A DNA stretch of 64,000 bases from Enterococcus sp. PF1-24. GTDB taxonomy: Bacteria > Bacillota > Bacilli > Lactobacillales > Enterococcaceae. The stretch covers positions 62,001 to 126,000 of the forward strand of contig NZ_JARXWL010000006.1 in assembly GCF_029893325.1 (NCBI RefSeq), given 5' to 3'. Positions 61,948 through 64,000 of the stretch are shown here, piece by piece. Made by a program: the position numbers and the translations under genes. Each line of letters begins with the position of its first letter. Within the stretch, counting starts at the first letter, position 1. The notes under the pieces were generated by a model. That model was not told the DNA's origin, did not search any database, and saw nothing but the letters and a program-made list of their open reading frames with translations.

Positions 61948-63147
61948 CTATTTTTTTAATTGACTTTGAACTTCTGCATGAACTTTTGTTGGTAAGCCCC
62001 AAAGTTTAATGAAACCAACGGCAGCGGCTTGATCAAAGGTATCAGCTGAAGTATAAGTTGCCAGATTTTCATCGTAAAGGCTGTTGGCTGATTTCCGTCC
62101 TTCAACAATACAATGACCTTTAAATAATTGAACTCTAATCACGCCGTTGACATATTGTTGCGTAGATTTTAAAAAGGCGATTAAGGCATCAGTTAAGGGA
62201 TTAAACCATAAGCCATCATAAATGATTTGACTTAGTTGTTGTTCGATAATTGGTTTGAAATGGGCCATTTCACGTACGAAAGTTAAATCTTCTAGCGCTT
62301 TATGAGCGGTGATTAAAGTAACAGCACCGGGACATTCATAAACTTCCCGAGATTTAATGCCAACTAAACGATTTTCGATATGATCAATTCTACCAACCCC
62401 GTGTTTACCTGCCAGTACATTAATCTCCTGAATTAGTGGGTATAGCGCTTGTTTTTCACCGTTCAAGGCTACCGGAACGCCAGCTTCAAAAGTAATTTCA
62501 ATAATATCTGGCGTATTTGGCGTGTCTGCTAATTCGGCAGTTAATTCATAAGCGCCTTTTGGTGGTGTTGCCCAAGGATCTTCTAAAGCACCACACTCAC
62601 AAGCACGCCCCCATAAATTTTGATCAATTGAATAAGGATTATCTAAATTTGCAGGAATTGGCACACCTTTTTCTTTAGCGTAAGCAATTTCTTCTTCCCG
62701 CGACCATTTCCACTCTCTGACAGGTGCGATAACTTTTAAATTAGGATCTAAAGCAGCGATAGCTACTTCAAAACGAACTTGATCGTTGCCTTTACCAGTA
62801 CAACCGTGAGCAATCGTGGTGGCGCCAGTTTTATGGGCTAATTCAACCAATTTTTTTGAAATCAAAGGACGTGAAAGGGCAGAAACTAAAGGATACGTTC
62901 CTTCATAATAAGTATGGCCTTGTAAAGCAATCAAAGCAAAGTCTTCAGCAAATTCAGCTTTTGCATCAATGGCATAAGATTCGCTAGCGCCAACAGTTAA
63001 AGCTTTCTCCTTAATAAAATCCATTTCTTTGCCTTCACCGATATCTAAACAGCAAGCGACGACATCATAACCTTCATCTACTAACCATTTAATTGAAACC
63101 GAAGTATCCAAACCACCAGAATAAGCTAAAATAATTTTTTCTTTCAT
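61948..63147 (-). CDS. argG: Argininosuccinate synthase
   Basis: Converts citrulline and aspartate to argininosuccinate using ATP; 399 residues. ATG at 63147 follows AAGGAGTC; the frame stays open upstream but that stretch is AT-rich leader. The ATP pyrophosphatase P-loop is [10 protein letters not shown] near residues 7-16. [14 protein letters not shown] and [17 protein letters not shown] are conserved. It heads the argGH operon. No argininosuccinate precursor genes lie here, so citrulline must come from elsewhere. Confidence 0.96.
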   Translation of the reverse strand: MKEKIILAYSGGLDTSVSIKWLVDEGYDVVACCLDIGEGKEMDFIKEKALTVGASESYAIDAKAEFAEDFALIALQGHTYYEGTYPLVSALSRPLISKKLVELAHKTGATTIAHGCTGKGNDQVRFEVAIAALDPNLKVIAPVREWKWSREEEIAYAKEKGVPIPANLDNPYSIDQNLWGRACECGALEDPWATPPKGAYELTAELADTPNTPDIIEITFEAGVPVALNGEKQALYPLIQEINVLAGKHGVGRIDHIENRLVGIKSREVYECPGAVTLITAHKALEDLTFVREMAHFKPIIEQQLSQIIYDGLWFNPLTDALIAFLKSTQQYVNGVIRVQLFKGHCIVEGRKSANSLYDENLATYTSADTFDQAAAVGFIKLWGLPTKVHAEVQSQLKK

Positions 63148-63167
63148 AATTAAAGACTCCTTATGTG

Positions 63168-63177
63168 TTTTATTCAT
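63168..63177 (-). promoter_or_regulatory. ArgR-box-like half-site, promoter-downstream
   Basis: The minus strand reads ATGAATAAAA, the core of Firmicute ARG boxes, between the argG promoter and its ribosome site. Confidence 0.45.
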
Positions 63178-63226
63178 AATAAAAGTATAAAAACTTATTT
63201 TTTTGCATAAGATTTTTGTTGTTTTT

Positions 63227-63255
63227 ATCTTATCATTGTTTTTATACGGAATCAA
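63227..63255 (-). promoter_or_regulatory. Promoter of argGH
   Basis: On the minus strand TTGATT (plus 63250-63255) and TAAGAT (plus 63227-63232) are 17 bases apart. ATAAGAT (63207-63213) and ATCTTAT (63227-63233) form a dyad that includes the -10. Confidence 0.65.
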
Positions 63256-63282
63256 GTTGTTTTGTAAATAAATATACACAAA

Positions 63283-63292
63283 ATGAATAAAA
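63283..63292 (+). promoter_or_regulatory. ArgR-box-like half-site, promoter-upstream
   Basis: ATGAATAAAA on the plus strand, identical to the half-site at 63168-63177 but inverted, with the argG promoter between them. Confidence 0.45.
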
Positions 63293-63330
63293 TGTTTTTG
63301 CGGTAGGTAATAAGCGGGATTGAGGGCAAC

Positions 63331-63362
63331 AAAAAAGCTGCAGAGGTTAAGCTGCAGCTTTT
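63331..63362 (-). terminator. Terminator of the MFS transporter gene
   Basis: AAAAGCTGCA (63333-63342) pairs with TGCAGCTTTT (63353-63362). On the minus strand the stem is followed by six T, directly after the MFS stop codon. Confidence 0.85.
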
Positions 63363-63366
63363 GAAA

Positions 63367-64000
63367 TTAAGCTTTAATCGCTAGTTTTTTCTTGAGTTTT
63401 GTATAGGCCCAAATGCTGATTAATGAGAATAAAATCATTAAAGCACCTGAAACAGCAAACCAAAAGGCGATACCTTTTTTATCAGAAACTGGTCCAGCAA
63501 TTAATAAACCAATCGGCATAGAAGCCGACATGACGCTACCAAATAACGAGAAAACCCGCCCTAATTTTTCTTGGGGAACATTTTCTTGAAGATAAGCGTT
63601 GAAAGGAATATTGTATAAATTTCCAAATCCGCCCATTAAACAACTCATAACAACGAATAAACCAAAGCCCCAATGGTTACTTGGTGCTAAGCCGCTAACT
63701 AAAACGGTAATTGCTAAGCCTAAATTCCCTACTTGAGCCGCCCATAATTTATCTTTCCAATTCGTTTTCAAGCCAATAATAAAAGCACCAGCCATCATAC
63801 CAACCGCATAAGCAAATTCAAGCAAGCTAGCGAACCAAGCGGACATTGAAAAATGAACATTGGTCATTAAAGGAAATAGTGAAGCTAGCGGAAAGAAGAA
63901 AATCATTGTGAAAAATGAAAAAATAGTCACTGTTAATAGTGGCTTGTTTTCTTTGAAGACCGCTAAGCCCTCTTTTAACTCTTGTAAATAATGGGCACTT
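63367..64000 (-). CDS. MFS transporter, partial (C-terminal half)
   Basis: Major facilitator superfamily protein whose 5-prime end lies beyond the window. The frame is open from 64000 to the stop at 63367. The visible 210 residues begin in the central cytoplasmic loop (HYLQELKEGLAVFKENKPLL) and contain about six helices, so they form the C-terminal bundle. The LQENVPQEKLGRVFSLFGSVMSASMPIGLLIAGPVSDKKG segment is typical of MFS drug-efflux-like families (MefA/MdrA type). Substrate unknown. An internal GTG near 63930 is not the true start. Confidence 0.85.
   Translation of the reverse strand, partial: SAHYLQELKEGLAVFKENKPLLTVTIFSFFTMIFFFPLASLFPLMTNVHFSMSAWFASLLEFAYAVGMMAGAFIIGLKTNWKDKLWAAQVGNLGLAITVLVSGLAPSNHWGFGLFVVMSCLMGGFGNLYNIPFNAYLQENVPQEKLGRVFSLFGSVMSASMPIGLLIAGPVSDKKGIAFWFAVSGALMILFSLISIWAYTKLKKKLAIKA

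Noticed and set aside
63148-63279. Forty-four-residue N-terminal extension of ArgG
   Set aside because: This stretch contains the argG promoter and ARG-like motifs; ATG at 63147 has AAGGAG.
1-64000. CRISPR arrays, tRNA or rRNA genes, prophage, toxin-antitoxin or antiphage cluster
   Set aside because: I saw no regularly spaced repeats, cloverleaf genes, phage or transposase proteins, or defence gene sets; nearly all coding space is assigned to housekeeping families.

Overview
This window reads as ordinary core chromosome of a low-GC Gram-positive bacterium of the order Lactobacillales, most likely an Enterococcaceae relative (Enterococcus, Vagococcus, Tetragenococcus or Melissococcus type). 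The evidence is the A+T-rich coding bias, strong AGGAGG-type ribosome binding sites, the spx-mecA-coiA-pepF order, the rpmB/yloU-fakA-recG-plsX-acpP-rnc-smc-ftsY block, a fused glutathione synthetase (GshF), a second PRPP-synthetase paralogue of the lactic-acid-bacterial kind, and many short intrinsic terminators. I did not see rRNA, tRNA, CRISPR arrays, prophage genes, transposases or an origin. Species cannot be named from this sequence alone.

Layout. 1-8.5 kb: an acyltransferase (plsC), the SbcD-SbcC nuclease pair and a SWIM-domain Snf2 helicase. 8.8-10.5 kb: a half-size ABC exporter. 10.8-15.1 kb: spx, mecA, coiA and pepF, covering stress regulation, ClpC adaptor, competence and peptide turnover. 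15.2-17.8 kb (minus strand): the large YfhO membrane protein. 18.0-31 kb: rpmB diverges from a long plus-strand run for fatty-acid and phospholipid synthesis, RNA processing, chromosome condensation and protein targeting (yloU, fakA, recG, plsX, acpP, rnc, smc, a HAD phosphatase, ftsY). 31.1-34.4 kb: gshF, then an unrecognised small protein and a YueI protein on the minus strand. 34.6-38.3 kb: a siderophore ABC uptake operon behind a Fur-box-like operator. 38.5-44.3 kb: an alpha-glucoside/maltodextrin uptake and hydrolysis cluster with its LacI-type regulator but no ATPase gene. 44.4-48.5 kb: a divergent prs, a YbjQ-like protein, a cysteine desulfurase, a GNAT acetyltransferase and a phosphoesterase. 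48.5-50 kb: a minus-strand D,D-carboxypeptidase. 50.4-52.6 kb: ahpC-ahpF behind a PerR-box-like site. 52.8-54.8 kb: an AbrB-type membrane protein and a secreted LysM protein. 54.9-59.6 kb: a CYTH protein diverging from relQ-ppnK-rluD-mgtE. 59.6-60.1 kb: a small P-loop kinase. 60.5-63.1 kb: argG-argH on the minus strand with ArgR-like motifs. 63.4-64 kb: the C-terminal half of an MFS transporter cut by the window edge.

Themes. Two metal/redox control sites can be read directly: a Fur-like dyad at the siderophore operon and a PerR-like box at ahpC. Sugar control is visible as two operator-like dyads before the sugar-binding protein gene. The stringent-response synthetase RelQ is in one operon with NAD kinase, a pseudouridine synthase and a Mg transporter, opposite the CYTH gene.

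Novelty. I found no convincing undescribed multi-gene system. The structures least explained by known features are non-coding: a dispersed intergenic repeat family (about 29.05, 53.91, 55.54, 60.18 and 60.31 kb) including a composite element of two repeat copies around a long hairpin; a duplicated 47-bp leader between yloU and fakA; a multi-hairpin leader before relQ; and several operator-like perfect dyads without an obvious regulator.
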